64,000 nt of DNA from Pseudomonas benzenivorans (GCF_900100495.1 NZ_FNCT01000003.1:62001-126000), one strand, 5' to 3'; positions 1 through 12,504 are shown, counted from the stretch's first letter. The notes: generated by a model not told the origin, from the letters alone. Translations and numbers: made by a program.

Positions 1-749
1 AGCGGGATCAGCTCGTCGACGTGCGGGTAGGGGTAGACGTAGTGCAGGCGCACCCACACACCCAGGCTCGCCAGCGCCTCGCACAGTTCGGTCATGCGCG
101 TTTTGACCGGCTGGCCGTTCCAGAAGTCGGTCTTGTATTTCAGGTCGACGCCGTAGGCGCTGGTGTCCTGGCTGATCACCAAGAGTTCCTTGACCCCGGC
201 CTTGACCAGGCGCTCGGCCTCGCTGAGCACCTCGCCGACCGGGCGGCTGACCAGCTTGCCGCGCATCGAGGGGATGATGCAGAAGCTGCAGCTGTGGTTG
301 CAGCCTTCGGAAATCTTCAGGTAGGCGTAGTGGCGCGGCGTCAGCTTGATGCCCTGCGGCGGCACCAGGTCGATCAGCGGGTTGTGCTCGGTGCTCGGCG
401 GCACCACTTCGTGCACGGCGTTGAGCACCTGCTCGTACTGCTGCGGGCCGCTGACCGACAGCACGCTGGGGTGCACGTCACGGATCGCGCCTTCTTCCAC
501 GCCCATGCAGCCGGTGACGATGACCTTGCCGTTTTCGGCGATCGCTTCGCCGATCACTTCCAGGGACTCGGCCTTGGCACTGTCGATAAAGCCGCAGGTG
601 TTGACCACCACCACGTCGGCATCCTGGTAGGTCGGCACGACTTCGTAACCTTCCATGCGCAACTGGGTCAGGATGCGTTCGGAGTCGACCAGGGCCTTGG
701 GGCACCCGAGTGAAACGAATCCGACTTTCGGCGTGGCGGGGGTGGACAT
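1..749 (-). CDS. rimO: Ribosomal protein S12 methylthiotransferase RimO (5' part, runs off the window)
   Basis: Radical-SAM enzyme that adds a methylthio group to an aspartate of ribosomal protein S12. The reading frame from the ATG at 749 begins [19 protein letters not shown] and stays open to the window edge, so only about 249 residues are visible. The N-terminal [4Fe-4S]-binding cysteines of the MiaB/RimO family are at about residues 16, 52 and 81. The radical-SAM CxxxCxxC motif (CNHSCSFC) is at residues 150-157. The C-terminal TRAM domain lies outside. MiaB, the tRNA-modifying paralogue, is less likely because the [11 protein letters not shown] start is typical of RimO. Confidence 0.93.
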   Translation of the reverse strand, partial: MSTPATPKVGFVSLGCPKALVDSERILTQLRMEGYEVVPTYQDADVVVVNTCGFIDSAKAESLEVIGEAIAENGKVIVTGCMGVEEGAIRDVHPSVLSVSGPQQYEQVLNAVHEVVPPSTEHNPLIDLVPPQGIKLTPRHYAYLKISEGCNHSCSFCIIPSMRGKLVSRPVGEVLSEAERLVKAGVKELLVISQDTSAYGVDLKYKTDFWNGQPVKTRMTELCEALASLGVWVRLHYVYPYPHVDELIP

Positions 750-889
750 GCGGCGAACCTCAGGCTGCGGACGGGCGCTGGAGGCGCCTCTGATCAAAAA
801 GTGCGCAATTCTAGCGGTAGCTCGCAGGCTTGGCCAGTGCTCTCGGCGCGAGATGTCATGCCGGCCGGCGGCAGGCTCCGGAAGTGGTT

Positions 890-912
890 GGGCTTGCCGG
901 CGCGGCAAGCCC
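890..912 (-). terminator. Hairpin between cytochrome b561 gene and rimO
   Basis: Perfect inverted repeat GGGCTTGCCG / CGGCAAGCCC with a three-base loop, just after the stop of the minus-strand cytochrome b561 gene. There is no clear T-run, so it may be a weak terminator or an mRNA-stabilising hairpin. Confidence 0.4.
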
Positions 913-932
913 GTCGCGCCTATGACGGAGGC

Positions 933-1481
933 TCAGCGGCTGCCGGGCAGCATCATCCTCAGGGCGTTGTCGCGGCGTATGTGATGGTGGAATATCCCGG
1001 CGGCGGCGTGCAGGCTGATCAACCAGTAGCCCGCTTGGGCGATCTGCACGTGCCAGTCTTCCATTTGCTCGGCGAAAGCATGGTCCTTGCCGGTCAGTGG
1101 CGGCAGCTCCAGGCCGAAGAACGGAATCGGCTTGCCTTCGGCGCTGAGCAGCAGCCAGCCGAGCAGCGGGGTGCAGATCATCAGCAGGTACAGTGCCAGG
1201 TACATCAGCTTGGCTATTTTTTCCTGCATGGCGTGCGGCGCGGGCCGGATCTTCGGGGTCGGTGCGATCACCCGGGCCAGGAGGCGTAGCCAGACCAGTG
1301 CCAGGATCGACAGGCCAAGCATGAAGTGCAGCTCCTTCATCAAGGTGCGGCCATCGCTGCCTTTGGGGAAGATGCCGCGAAATTCCATGGTGAAGTAGAC
1401 CGCGGCAATCAGCAGCAGCATCAGCCAGTGCAGGCTGATCGACAGCTTGCCATAGCGGGTTTCGGTGTTTTTCCAGGACAT
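933..1481 (-). CDS. Cytochrome b561 family protein
   Basis: Small inner-membrane di-haem b-type cytochrome (182 residues) of the bacterial CybB/YceJ family, which passes electrons from the quinone pool or superoxide to unknown acceptors. Four hydrophobic segments are visible (about residues 15-32, 50-70, 90-112 and 145-165), with histidines in or next to them (H18, H-F motif near 50, H near 141, HAAAGIFHHH near 155) as expected for haem ligands. The ATG at 1481 (MSWKNTETRYGK) is preferred to an upstream in-frame codon because GGAG lies about 10 bases before it. It stands alone between rimO and the tRNA genes. Confidence 0.85.
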   Translation of the reverse strand: MSWKNTETRYGKLSISLHWLMLLLIAAVYFTMEFRGIFPKGSDGRTLMKELHFMLGLSILALVWLRLLARVIAPTPKIRPAPHAMQEKIAKLMYLALYLLMICTPLLGWLLLSAEGKPIPFFGLELPPLTGKDHAFAEQMEDWHVQIAQAGYWLISLHAAAGIFHHHIRRDNALRMMLPGSR

Positions 1482-1574
1482 GAGGGGACAGCTCCGGCAG
1501 CGTTGATTCAAAACGTGCCTAGCTTAGGGGGCGAAGCTTAAGCTTTGCTGAGCGGGGCTTTTGGGCGTAAAAAC

Positions 1575-1604
1575 AAAAAGGCCACTCGCTTGAGTGGCCT
1601 TTTT
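1575..1604 (-). terminator. Terminator after the downstream initiator tRNA
   Basis: Hairpin AAGGCCACTC-GCTT-GAGTGGCCTT flanked by an A-run and a T-run, so it can work in both directions. It follows the 3' end of the tRNA at 1612-1688 on the minus strand and recurs exactly 200 bases away. Confidence 0.85.
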
Positions 1605-1611
1605 GAGTATC

Positions 1612-1688
<77 letters not shown>

Positions 1689-1694
1689 CCGACC

Positions 1695-1722
1695 ATTCTA
1701 TCCGGGAATGGCTTCATGTCAA
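1695..1722 (-). promoter_or_regulatory. Sigma-70 promoter of initiator tRNA copy 1
   Basis: On the minus strand TTGACA, 16 bases, TAGAAT, ending a few bases before the tRNA 5' end. This is near-perfect -35/-10 consensus. The same boxes occur at the same spacing before copy 2. Confidence 0.85.
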
Positions 1723-1774
1723 TCGATTTCTGCTTTTTAATCAAATGCTTAAATTAATGGCGCGAGCAGAAACG

Positions 1775-1802
1775 AAAAAGGCCACTCGCTTGAGTGGCCT
1801 TT
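1775..1802 (-). terminator. Terminator after the upstream initiator tRNA
   Basis: Same GGCCACTC/GAGTGGCC hairpin as at 1575-1604, with an A-run on the left, after the second initiator tRNA. It separates the two tRNA transcription units. Confidence 0.8.
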
Positions 1803-1811
1803 CCGGAAAAC

Positions 1812-1888
<77 letters not shown>

Positions 1889-1894
1889 GCGCCA

Positions 1895-1922
1895 ATTCTA
1901 CCGCCAAAAAGCCGGCTGTCAA
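1895..1922 (-). promoter_or_regulatory. Sigma-70 promoter of initiator tRNA copy 2
   Basis: On the minus strand TTGACA, 16 bases, TAGAAT, directly upstream of the tRNA at 1812-1888. Confidence 0.85.
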
Positions 1923-2149
1923 TCTTTAGTTTCGGAAAAACTGTTGTTCGTTCAGATGCTTAGCGTCGCGTGGCGAGTCTGTTCGAGGCGCCGGGCCAGG
2001 CCGGCCGGGGCCTGCAGCGGGTTGCCGCGGGTCGATGCGGCAGTGCGCGAGGACGGCGATGCATCGACGGCGGCAGGGCGCTGAATGCCGGCGTAGCCCG
2101 GCGGCCCGCGGTTGGGCTAGAGTCCGTGCCCATTTATCGGAGGATTGCC

Positions 2150-2371
2150 ATGCGACGCGAATGTAAGGCCTGCGGGGCGAAGGTGCTGAACGAGGCCGCG
2201 GTGTGCCCGGCTTGCGGCGCCGAACTGCCAAAGAAGATGAAGTTGCTGCCGTTGGCGGCATTCATGCTGATCGTTATTCTGGTGATCCAGGCTTACCTGG
2301 ACAAACCCGAGCCCGAGTCGGCCGCGCCGGCGCCAGCGCCGAAGGCCGCCGAGCAGCAGCCGGCGCCCTGA
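2150..2371 (+). CDS. Small zinc-ribbon membrane protein
   Basis: Predicted 73-residue protein. The N-terminus carries two CxxC pairs (MRRECKACG at 5-8 and CPACG at 19-22), a typical zinc ribbon. One hydrophobic helix follows (about 31-47), then a Pro/Ala/Glu-rich tail. The ATG is preceded by GGAGG at the right distance. Its function is not known; such proteins are common membrane-anchored hypothetical proteins. dinB starts 18 bases after its stop, so the two are probably co-transcribed. Confidence 0.7.
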   Translation: MRRECKACGAKVLNEAAVCPACGAELPKKMKLLPLAAFMLIVILVIQAYLDKPEPESAAPAPAPKAAEQQPAP

Positions 2372-2388
2372 GCCCGATCCCGCGGATT

Positions 2389-3450
2389 ATGAACGCCAGA
2401 AAGATCATCCACGTCGACTGCGATTGCTTCTATGCCGCCATCGAGATGCGCGACGACCCGAGCCTGGCCAGCAAGCCGCTGGCGGTGGGCGGCGCGGCGG
2501 ATCGACGGGGGGTGATCGCCACCTGCAATTACGAGGCCCGCGCCTACGGGGTGCGCTCGGCGATGGCCTCCGGGCATGCGCTGAAGCTGTGCCCGGATTT
2601 GCTGATCGTCAAACCGCGGATGGATGCGTACAAGGCGGTGTCGCGCGAGATCCAGGCGATCTTCCGCGATTACACCGAGCTGATCGAGCCGCTGTCGCTG
2701 GACGAGGCCTACCTGGATGTCTCGGACAGCCCGCATTTCGCCGGCAGTGCCACGCGGATCGCCCAGGACATTCGCCGGCGGGTCTCGCAGGAGCTGCATA
2801 TCACCGTGTCGGCGGGGGTGGCGCCGAACAAGTTCCTGGCCAAGATCGCCAGCGACTGGAAGAAACCCAATGGCTTGTTCGTGATTACCCCGGATCAGGT
2901 CGCGGAATTCGTCGCGGCCTTGCCGGTCGCCAAGCTGCACGGCGTCGGCAAGGTGACCGCCGACAAGCTGGGCCGCCTGGGTATTCGTAGCTGCGCCGAC
3001 TTGCGCGAATGGAACAAGCTGGCGCTGGTGAGGGAGTTCGGCAGCTTCGGCGAGCGCCTGTGGGGGCTGGCCCGCGGCATCGACGAGCGGCCGGTGCAGG
3101 TCGACAGCCGTCGCCAGACGGTCAGCGTGGAAACCACCTACGACCAGGATCTGCCGGACCTGGCGGCCTGCCTGGCGCAGTTGCCGCCATTGCTGGACGA
3201 ACTGGCACGGCGCATGGCGCGGTTGGACGCGAGTTACCGGCCGGACAAGCCCTTCGTCAAGATCAAGTTCCACGACTTCAGCCAGACCACCCTGGAGCAG
3301 GCCGGCGCGCGCCGCGACCTGGACAGCTACCAACTGCTGCTGAGCGCGGCCTTTGCCCGCGGCAACAAGCCGGTGCGCTTGCTCGGCGTCGGCGTGCGCC
3401 TGCACGACCTGCGCGGCCGGCATGAGCAGCTGGAGCTGTTTGCGCCGTAG
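2389..3450 (+). CDS. dinB: DNA polymerase IV
   Basis: Y-family translesion polymerase, 353 residues, the usual length. It starts MNARKIIHVDCDCFYAAIE, with the metal-binding aspartate and steric-gate region of the family. The second catalytic motif SLDEAYLDVS is near residues 102-111. Helix-hairpin-helix, little-finger and C-terminal segments follow, and the C-terminus QLELF is a beta-clamp-binding motif. Family knowledge: it bypasses damaged bases at the cost of fidelity and is usually under SOS control. No clear LexA box was seen just upstream. Confidence 0.95.
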   Translation: MNARKIIHVDCDCFYAAIEMRDDPSLASKPLAVGGAADRRGVIATCNYEARAYGVRSAMASGHALKLCPDLLIVKPRMDAYKAVSREIQAIFRDYTELIEPLSLDEAYLDVSDSPHFAGSATRIAQDIRRRVSQELHITVSAGVAPNKFLAKIASDWKKPNGLFVITPDQVAEFVAALPVAKLHGVGKVTADKLGRLGIRSCADLREWNKLALVREFGSFGERLWGLARGIDERPVQVDSRRQTVSVETTYDQDLPDLAACLAQLPPLLDELARRMARLDASYRPDKPFVKIKFHDFSQTTLEQAGARRDLDSYQLLLSAAFARGNKPVRLLGVGVRLHDLRGRHEQLELFAP

Positions 3451-3518
3451 GCGGGCGGCTGGATGGGTGATGGCCCAGCACGCGTCGACAGGCTCCCCAG
3501 AGGTAACCGGGCCGGCTC

Positions 3519-3592
3519 TTGTAGGAGCGGCCCATGGCCGCGAAGCTTCAGTGGCCCCGGCACATCGTTCGCGGGCATGGCCCGCTCCTACA
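3519..3592. repeat. REP-type inverted pair
   Basis: Two facing copies of TGTAGGAGCGG...CATGGCC...GCG around a short centre, in the gap between dinB and the META-domain gene. This is the common Pseudomonas extragenic palindrome, which often occurs at the 3' ends of genes. Confidence 0.8.
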
Positions 3593-3621
3593 GGTGCATT
3601 CCTACCGTGAGGAAAGTCCGC

Positions 3622-4026
3622 TCAGCCTTCCTCCGGCCACAGGCGCAGCGGCTTGCCCGCGGCGGGCCACAGGCGCAGTTGCTCGATCGGCGAGACGTCC
3701 CAGCGCTGCACCTTGCCGAGGCTGTCGAGGAAGCGTGCTTCCTGCTCCATCAACGCCGGGGCGCATAGCTTGCGGGTGCTGCCGGCGGCGCCGAAGCTGA
3801 GCGTCTCGCCCGCCAGGCGGTAGCTGGCGAACCAGTGGTTGCAGCCGGCATTGCCGTAGGCGCGGCCGTCCTCGCCGAGGGTGATGGTCAGGTGGCTGCG
3901 GTCGATCAGCGGGCGCTCGCCGATCCATTCCACTTGATAGGTGCGTTCGGTTTCCAGCTGCAGCGGGGCGCTGGCGCAACCGAGCAGGCTGGCGCCGAGC
4001 AGGCCGACAACGGGGGCGCGGTTCAT
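3622..4026 (-). CDS. META/HslJ-domain lipoprotein
   Basis: 134-residue exported protein. The N-terminus has a lipoprotein signal (GLLGASLLGC, lipobox cysteine at about 17). The rest resembles the META/HslJ domain: a GRAYGNAGCNHW motif near residues 60-71 and a second Cys near 91 (RKLCAPALM). Domains of this type are found in envelope stress proteins and may bind lysozyme inhibitors or haem, but the role here is unknown. The start MNRAPVV at 4026 overlaps the stop of the upstream gene by 4 bases (ATGA), so the two are translationally coupled. Confidence 0.75.
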   Translation of the reverse strand: MNRAPVVGLLGASLLGCASAPLQLETERTYQVEWIGERPLIDRSHLTITLGEDGRAYGNAGCNHWFASYRLAGETLSFGAAGSTRKLCAPALMEQEARFLDSLGKVQRWDVSPIEQLRLWPAAGKPLRLWPEEG

Positions 4027-4460
4027 GCGGGGTCCTTTTGGCATGTGGGGCACAGGTGGCGGCCATCCTGGCTGCGCCAGCCCAGCTCATGAAGCCGTGC
4101 CTCGGCTGCAGGGGCCTGGGCCTTCTTGCCGAGGCTGGCGTCGACGGCGAACTCGAAGTCGAGTTGCGCGGCGCAGCCATCGCAGTTGACCTGCCAGTTG
4201 AAGATCGCCAGTTCGCCGAAGGCCGGGCCATGGGCAACCGCGACCCACTGGCCGGGCGGGTTGATCAGGTGACGGACCTTCTCGACCTGCAGGCGCATGC
4301 TCAGGTCGCGGCTGCCCTTGAGGGTGACCAGCAGGCTGTCGCCGCTGTGGATCGAGCCGCCGTTGCCGGTGACCTGGTAGCGGCCCGGCGCCAGGGCGCG
4401 GCATTCGATCAGGGTGTGCGCGGGGTTGAGCAGGGTGTAGCGAAAATCGTGTTCGGCCAT
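4023..4460 (-). CDS. Conserved hypothetical protein with CxxC pairs
   Basis: 145 residues, no signal peptide. GGAGG lies 4 bases before the chosen ATG (MAEHDFRYTLLNP), which rules out a longer start at 4568. Visible features are a CDGC pair near residue 93 and a C-terminal CPTC near 139, which together could bind a metal. I do not recognise the family. It overlaps the META-domain lipoprotein gene downstream and lies after gacS on the same strand. Confidence 0.65.
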   Translation of the reverse strand: MAEHDFRYTLLNPAHTLIECRALAPGRYQVTGNGGSIHSGDSLLVTLKGSRDLSMRLQVEKVRHLINPPGQWVAVAHGPAFGELAIFNWQVNCDGCAAQLDFEFAVDASLGKKAQAPAAEARLHELGWRSQDGRHLCPTCQKDPA

Positions 4461-4589
4461 GGTTCCTCCGGGCAAGGCCGCCATTCTAGCCCAGCCGCTA
4501 GCGGCGGTGGGGCGTTGGCGCGATTCGCGGTGCGCCTCGCGCAGGCGCGGTGCGGGGCCGGTGACCACTGCGTCCGCGCGCGCCAGCCA

Positions 4590-7349
<2,760 letters not shown>

Positions 7350-7533
7350 ACGCTTCCTCCCGCGTTGCCGTTTCGCCGAATTCAAGCCGCAGTGTAGCGG
7401 CTGACCTCGGCGGAACAAGAGCGGCGTGGCCTCGGCGCATAGGGTTACAGGGCAGGCCATCGCCGTGTTATGGCTGCCGCCGGTTTGCCGCTATCATAGG
7501 TGCCCCTCTTGCCGTCCGGACTCGATCGACGCC

Positions 7534-8439
7534 ATGACCCTGCACTTTCCCACCATCGCCGATTGCGTCGGCAACACCCCGCTGGTGCGGTTGCAACGCC
7601 TGCCCGGCAATACCTCCAACACCCTGCTGTTGAAGCTGGAGGGCAACAACCCGGCCGGCTCGGTGAAGGATCGCCCGGCGTTGTCGATGATCAGCCGTGC
7701 CGAGTTGCGCGGCGATATCCAACCCGGCGACACGCTGATCGAAGCCACCTCGGGCAACACCGGCATCGCCCTGGCGATGGCCGCGGCGATCAAGGGTTAC
7801 AAGATGATCCTGATCATGCCGGACAACGCCACCGCCGAGCGCAAGGCGGCAATGACCGCCTATGGCGCCGAGCTGGTGCTGGTGTCTGGCGAGGACGGCA
7901 TGGAAGGCGCCCGCGACCTGGCCGAGAGCCTGCAGCGCGGTGGGCGTGGCAAGGTGCTCGACCAGTTCGGTAACTGCGACAACCCGGAAGCCCATTACAC
8001 CGGCACCGGCCCGGAAATCTGGCGCCAGACCCAGGGGCAGATCACCCATTTCATCAGCTCCATGGGCACCACCGGCACCATCATGGGCGTGTCGCGCTAC
8101 CTCAAGGAGCAGAATCCGGCGGTGCAGATCGTCGGCCTGCAGCCGATGGAGGGCGCCTCGATTCCCGGCATCCGCCGCTGGCCGGAAGAATACCTGCCGA
8201 CGATCTACCAGGCCGAGCGGGTCGACCGGATCATCGACATGGCCCAGCGCGAGGCCGAGGACGCGATGCGCCGCCTGGCCCGCGAGGAAGGCATCTTCTG
8301 CGGCGTGTCCTCCGGTGGGGCGGTGGCGGCCATGCTGCGGCTGTCCGCGGAGGTGGAGAACGCCGTAATGGTGGCGATCATCTGCGATCGCGGCGACCGC
8401 TACCTGTCTACCGGCGTGTACGACACGCCGCACGACTGA
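7534..8439 (+). CDS. cysM: Cysteine synthase B
   Basis: PLP enzyme (301 residues) that makes cysteine from O-acetylserine and sulfide or thiosulfate. The PLP lysine sits in GSVKDRPA (K45). The substrate loop [10 protein letters not shown] is near 71-80 and the phosphate-binding loop GTTGTIMG is near 180. The CysM-specific PEEYLPTIY segment is present. The ATG at 7534 is chosen because upstream in-frame codons lack the family's usual N-terminus ([20 protein letters not shown]). Its stop overlaps the rlmD start. Divergent from gacS. Confidence 0.95.
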   Translation: MTLHFPTIADCVGNTPLVRLQRLPGNTSNTLLLKLEGNNPAGSVKDRPALSMISRAELRGDIQPGDTLIEATSGNTGIALAMAAAIKGYKMILIMPDNATAERKAAMTAYGAELVLVSGEDGMEGARDLAESLQRGGRGKVLDQFGNCDNPEAHYTGTGPEIWRQTQGQITHFISSMGTTGTIMGVSRYLKEQNPAVQIVGLQPMEGASIPGIRRWPEEYLPTIYQAERVDRIIDMAQREAEDAMRRLAREEGIFCGVSSGGAVAAMLRLSAEVENAVMVAIICDRGDRYLSTGVYDTPHD

Positions 8440-9791
8440 TGGCCAAAAAACCTAGCGGCTTGCGCTTCCAGCCCAGCGGCGGCGCACGCGCCCCGCAAGT
8501 GCCGGTCGGCAAGAAGCAGCTGCTCGAGATCGAGCGCCTGGCCAACGACGGCCGCGGCATCGGCTTCGTCGACGGGCGCACCTGGTTCGTCGCCGGCGCC
8601 TTGCCCGGCGAGCAGGTCGAGGCGCGCGTGCTGGGCGCGCGCAGCCAGGTGGTCGAAGCACGCACCGAGCGGATTCTCCGCGCCAGCCCGCAGCGGCGCG
8701 TGGAGCCCTGCGCCCATGCGCGCAGCTGTGGTGGTTGCAGCGTGCAACATATGGCGCACGCCGATCAGCTCGCCCTGAAACAGCGCATGCTCAGTGAGCA
8801 GTTCAGTCGCCTGGCCGGCTTGCAGCCCCAGGAGTGGGCGCCGCCGCTGGTCGGTCCGGAGTTCGCCTACCGCCGCCGTGCGCGCATCGCCGTGCGCTGG
8901 GACGCCAAGGGCAAGCGCCTGGAGGTCGGCTTTCGCGCCGCGGCCAGCCAGGACATAGTCGCCATCGCCGATTGCCCGGTTCTGGTACAGCCCTTGCAGC
9001 CGATCCTGCGCGCGTTGCCGGCGGTGCTGCGCGAATTGGACAAGCCGCAGGCGATCGGCCATGTCGAGCTGTTCAGCGGCACCGCCAGCGCGGTGCTGGT
9101 GCGCCATACCGCGCCGTTGAGCGAGGCGGACCTGGCCCGCTTGCAGGCCTTCTGCGTGGCCCAGGCCGCGCAACTGTGGTTGCACGGCGCCGGCGCGCCT
9201 GAGCCGTTCGACCCGGCGCAGCGCCTGGGCTACCGCCTGGAGGCCTGGGACCTGCAACTGGACTACCGGCCGGGCGATTTCATCCAGGTCAATGCGCCGG
9301 TGAACGCGGCGATGGTCGCCCAGGCGCTAGACTGGTTGGCACCACAGGCGCACGAGCGGGTCCTGGACCTGTTCTGTGGCCTGGGCAATTTCGCCCTGCC
9401 GCTGGCTGGCCGGGTGCGTGAAGTGGTGGCGGTGGAAGGGGTGCAGACCATGGTCGAGCGGGCGGCGGGCAATGCCGCGAGCAACGGCCTGGGCAACGCG
9501 CACTTCTTCCAGGCCGACCTGTCCAACCCGCTGGCCGACGCCGGCTGGGCGCGGGGTGGCTTCGATGCCGTGCTGCTCGACCCGCCGCGCGACGGCGCGT
9601 TGTCGGTGGTCCGGCAGATCGCCGGCCTGGGCGCCACGCGCCTGCTCTATGTGTCGTGCAATCCGGCGACGCTGGCACGTGACAGCGCGGAGCTGCAGGT
9701 GCAAGGTTATCGGCTGAAAAAGGCCGGCATCCTCGACATGTTCCCGCAGACGGCGCATGTCGAGGCGATGGCGCTGTTCGAGCGGCATTAG
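8439..9791 (+). CDS. rlmD: 23S rRNA (uracil-1939-C5)-methyltransferase
   Basis: 450-residue SAM-dependent RNA methyltransferase (formerly RumA). A TRAM domain is followed by an iron-sulfur cluster motif, [10 protein letters not shown] (C91, C97, C100), with a fourth Cys near 177. The SAM site is [22 protein letters not shown] follows, and the catalytic cysteine is in [14 protein letters not shown]. The ATG overlaps the cysM stop (TGATG), which suggests one transcript. Confidence 0.95.
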   Translation: MAKKPSGLRFQPSGGARAPQVPVGKKQLLEIERLANDGRGIGFVDGRTWFVAGALPGEQVEARVLGARSQVVEARTERILRASPQRRVEPCAHARSCGGCSVQHMAHADQLALKQRMLSEQFSRLAGLQPQEWAPPLVGPEFAYRRRARIAVRWDAKGKRLEVGFRAAASQDIVAIADCPVLVQPLQPILRALPAVLRELDKPQAIGHVELFSGTASAVLVRHTAPLSEADLARLQAFCVAQAAQLWLHGAGAPEPFDPAQRLGYRLEAWDLQLDYRPGDFIQVNAPVNAAMVAQALDWLAPQAHERVLDLFCGLGNFALPLAGRVREVVAVEGVQTMVERAAGNAASNGLGNAHFFQADLSNPLADAGWARGGFDAVLLDPPRDGALSVVRQIAGLGATRLLYVSCNPATLARDSAELQVQGYRLKKAGILDMFPQTAHVEAMALFERH

Positions 9792-9932
9792 CAGGCCGTT
9801 GAAAAATGTAGGCGAGGCAGCCGAGACAAGGCAAAAACAGGCGAGGAGGCGGAGTTTACGAGCTGTAAATGAGCATTCCGAGCCTGTTTTTAACGCCGTA
9901 TCGGCAACGCAGGTAGTTTTTCAACGGCCTGC
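9791..9932. repeat. 142-bp fold-back palindromic element
   Basis: The ends are exact inverted copies, GCAGGCCGTTGAAAAA and its complement. The interior also pairs (CAAAAACAGGCG with GCCTGTTTTTA), so the whole unit can fold into one long hairpin. It begins at the rlmD stop codon. It looks like a miniature inverted-repeat element or a large bidirectional terminator. A shorter relative with the same AAAAATGCTCATT core lies at 12402-12449 after relA. Confidence 0.7.
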
Positions 9933-10129
9933 TAGGTCTCGAGCGGCACTGGCCCGAAGACCCGGGCCTGGGATGAGCGACGGGGCCCTTGGCTTTGCGC
10001 CGTTCAACCCTTATCTAGGGTGTGCAGGGGTGCACAAGGAGTGTGCCTTAAGTGGTTAAACCGACTGGCCCGCAGAAGGCTGGCGATTGTTCGGTGTGCC
10101 AGGTGCACACCGTAGGGAAGGTAGACAAG
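9933..10129 (+). other. relA upstream region
   Basis: After the fold-back element this stretch holds no gene. GTGCAGGGGTGCAC and GTGCC..AGGTGCAC repeats near 10020-10112 could form structure in the relA leader. An in-frame ORF start at 10052 was not used because the family starts at MVQVRAHQP. Confidence 0.4.
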
Positions 10130-12373
10130 ATGGTTCAGGTCAGAGCGCACCAGCCGATCAACGATGACGGCAGCATCAACCTCGAGGCATGGCTGGATCA
10201 TACCCTGAGCCTGGATCCGGCGCTGGATCGCGCGGCCCTGCGCGACGCCTGCGAGTTTGCCCGCGAGGCCGAGCAGCAGGCCAACGCCGCGCAGAACCTG
10301 TGGGCCGAAGGCGCCTCCAGCTTCCGCGCCGGGCTGGAGATCGCCGAGATCCTCGCCGACCTCAAGCTCGATCAGGATTCACTGGTCGCCGCGGTGATCT
10401 ACCGCGGCGTGCGCGAAGGCAAGGTTACCCTGGCGGCGGTGCACCAGCGCTTCGGTCCGGTGGTGGCCAAGCTGATCGACGGCGTGCTGCGCATGGCGGC
10501 GATCAGCGCCAGTCTCAATCCGCGCGATTCCCTGGTACTCGGCTCCCAGGCCCAGGTGGAGAACCTGCGCAAGATGCTGGTGGCGATGGTCGACGACGTG
10601 CGCGTCGCCCTGATCAAACTGGCCGAGCGCACCTGCGCGATCCGTGCGGTCAAGCACGCCGCCGACGAGAAGCGCCAGCGCGTCGCCCGCGAGGTCTTCG
10701 ACATCTACGCTCCGCTGGCCCACCGCCTCGGCATCGGCCATATCAAGTGGGAGCTGGAGGACCTGTCGTTCCGCTACCTGGAGCCCGAGCAGTACAAGCA
10801 GATCGCCAAGCTGCTGCACGAGCGGCGCATGGATCGCGAGCAGTACATCAACGAGGTGATGAGCCACCTGCGCCAGGAGCTGGAAGCCACCGGGATCAAG
10901 GCCGACATCAGCGGGCGGGCCAAACACATCTATTCGATCTGGCGCAAGATGCATCGCAAGGGCCTGCAATTCAGCCAGATCTACGATGTGCGCGCGGTGC
11001 GCGTGCTGGTGCCGGAAGTGCGCGATTGCTACACCGCGCTAGGCATCGTACATACCCTGTGGCGGCACATTCCCAAGGAGTTCGACGACTACATCGCCAA
11101 CCCCAAGGAGAACGGCTACCGTTCGCTGCACACCGCCGTGCTCGGCCCGGAGGGCAAGGTGCTGGAGGTGCAGATCCGTACCCACGCCATGCACGAGGAG
11201 GCCGAACTGGGAGTCTGTGCGCACTGGCGCTACAAGGGCACCGACGTCAAGTCCGGCTCCAACCATTACGAAGAGAAGATTTCCTGGCTGCGCCAGGTAC
11301 TCGAATGGCATGAGGAACTGGGCGATATCGGCGGCCTGGCCGAGCAGTTGCGCGTGGATATCGAGCCGGACCGGGTTTACGTGTTCACCCCGGACGGCCA
11401 TGCCATCGACCTGCCCAAGGGCGCCACGCCGCTGGACTTCGCCTACCGGGTGCACACCGAGATCGGCCACAACTGCCGTGGCGCCAAGATCAACGGGCGC
11501 ATCGTGCCGCTCAACTACAGCCTGCAGACCGGCGAGCAGGTCGAGATCATCACCAGCAAGCACGGCACGCCGAGCCGCGACTGGCTGAACTCCAACCTCG
11601 GCTACGTCACCACCTCGCGGGCCCGGGCGAAGATCGTCCACTGGTTCAAGCTGCAGGACCGCGACCAGAACGTCGCCGCCGGCAGGGCGCTGCTCGAGCG
11701 CGAGCTGGCGCGCCTGGCGTTGCCGCATGTGGACTTCGAGAAGCTGGCCGAGAAGGCCAACCTGAAAAGCGCCGAGGACCTGTTCGCCGCCCTCGGCGCC
11801 GGCGACCTGCGCCTGGCCCACCTGGTCAACCTGGCGCAGCAGCTGGTCGAGCCGGAGCGCGGCAGCGAGCAGCTCGAACTGATCCCGCGCAAGGCCCAGG
11901 GCTTCAAGCCGGGCAAGCGCGGCGACATCCAGATCCAGGGCGTCGGCAACCTGCTGACGCAGATGGCCGGCTGCTGCAAGCCGTTGCCGGGCGATCCGAT
12001 CGTCGGCTACATCACCGTCGGTCGCGGCGTCAGCATCCACCGCCAGGATTGCGCCTCGGTGCTGCAACTGGCCGGCCGCGAGCCGGAACGGATCATCCAG
12101 GTCAACTGGGGACCGGTGCCGGTGCAGACCTACCCGGTGGACATCGTCATCCGCGCCTACGACCGCTCCGGCCTGCTGCGCGACGTGACCCAGGTGCTGC
12201 TCAACGAGAAGCTAAATGTGCTGGCGGTGAACACCCGCTCGAACAAGGAGGACAACACCGCGTCGATGTCGATCACCGTGGAGATCCCCGGACTAGATGC
12301 GCTGGGGCGCCTGCTGGGGCGCATCGCGCAGTTGCCGAATATAATCGAGGCCCGCCGCCACCGCGCCTCCTGA
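10130..12373 (+). CDS. relA: GTP pyrophosphokinase RelA
   Basis: Ribosome-associated (p)ppGpp synthetase of the stringent response, 747 residues. The N-terminal hydrolase-like HD domain lacks the HD pair, as in other RelA proteins, so it should be synthesis-only. The synthetase region contains YDVRAVRVLV and NPKENGYRSLHT. TGS (VYVFTPDGHAIDLPKGATPLDFAY), zinc-finger (CCKP near 665) and C-terminal ACT domains follow. The ATG at 10130 gives the usual N-terminus, MVQVRAHQPINDDGSINLEA. Confidence 0.96.
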   Translation: MVQVRAHQPINDDGSINLEAWLDHTLSLDPALDRAALRDACEFAREAEQQANAAQNLWAEGASSFRAGLEIAEILADLKLDQDSLVAAVIYRGVREGKVTLAAVHQRFGPVVAKLIDGVLRMAAISASLNPRDSLVLGSQAQVENLRKMLVAMVDDVRVALIKLAERTCAIRAVKHAADEKRQRVAREVFDIYAPLAHRLGIGHIKWELEDLSFRYLEPEQYKQIAKLLHERRMDREQYINEVMSHLRQELEATGIKADISGRAKHIYSIWRKMHRKGLQFSQIYDVRAVRVLVPEVRDCYTALGIVHTLWRHIPKEFDDYIANPKENGYRSLHTAVLGPEGKVLEVQIRTHAMHEEAELGVCAHWRYKGTDVKSGSNHYEEKISWLRQVLEWHEELGDIGGLAEQLRVDIEPDRVYVFTPDGHAIDLPKGATPLDFAYRVHTEIGHNCRGAKINGRIVPLNYSLQTGEQVEIITSKHGTPSRDWLNSNLGYVTTSRARAKIVHWFKLQDRDQNVAAGRALLERELARLALPHVDFEKLAEKANLKSAEDLFAALGAGDLRLAHLVNLAQQLVEPERGSEQLELIPRKAQGFKPGKRGDIQIQGVGNLLTQMAGCCKPLPGDPIVGYITVGRGVSIHRQDCASVLQLAGREPERIIQVNWGPVPVQTYPVDIVIRAYDRSGLLRDVTQVLLNEKLNVLAVNTRSNKEDNTASMSITVEIPGLDALGRLLGRIAQLPNIIEARRHRAS

Positions 12374-12401
12374 GCTGCTGCGCTCTATCTGGCGTTGTTG
12401 A

Positions 12402-12449
12402 AGGCCTACCGAAAAATGCTCATTGGCTAGAGCCAACTCCGCTTTTTCG
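12402..12449. terminator. Inverted repeat after relA
   Basis: AAGGCCTACCGAAAAA and its complement flank a 16-base centre containing GCTCATTGGCTAGAGCC. It lies 29 bases after the relA stop and probably ends its transcript. It shares design and core with the longer fold-back element at 9791-9932. Confidence 0.55.
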
Positions 12450-12504
12450 GTAGGCCTTCGCCTAGCCAGCTATTCGCTCGCGACGCTCAGGTGGCTGTTA
12501 TAGC

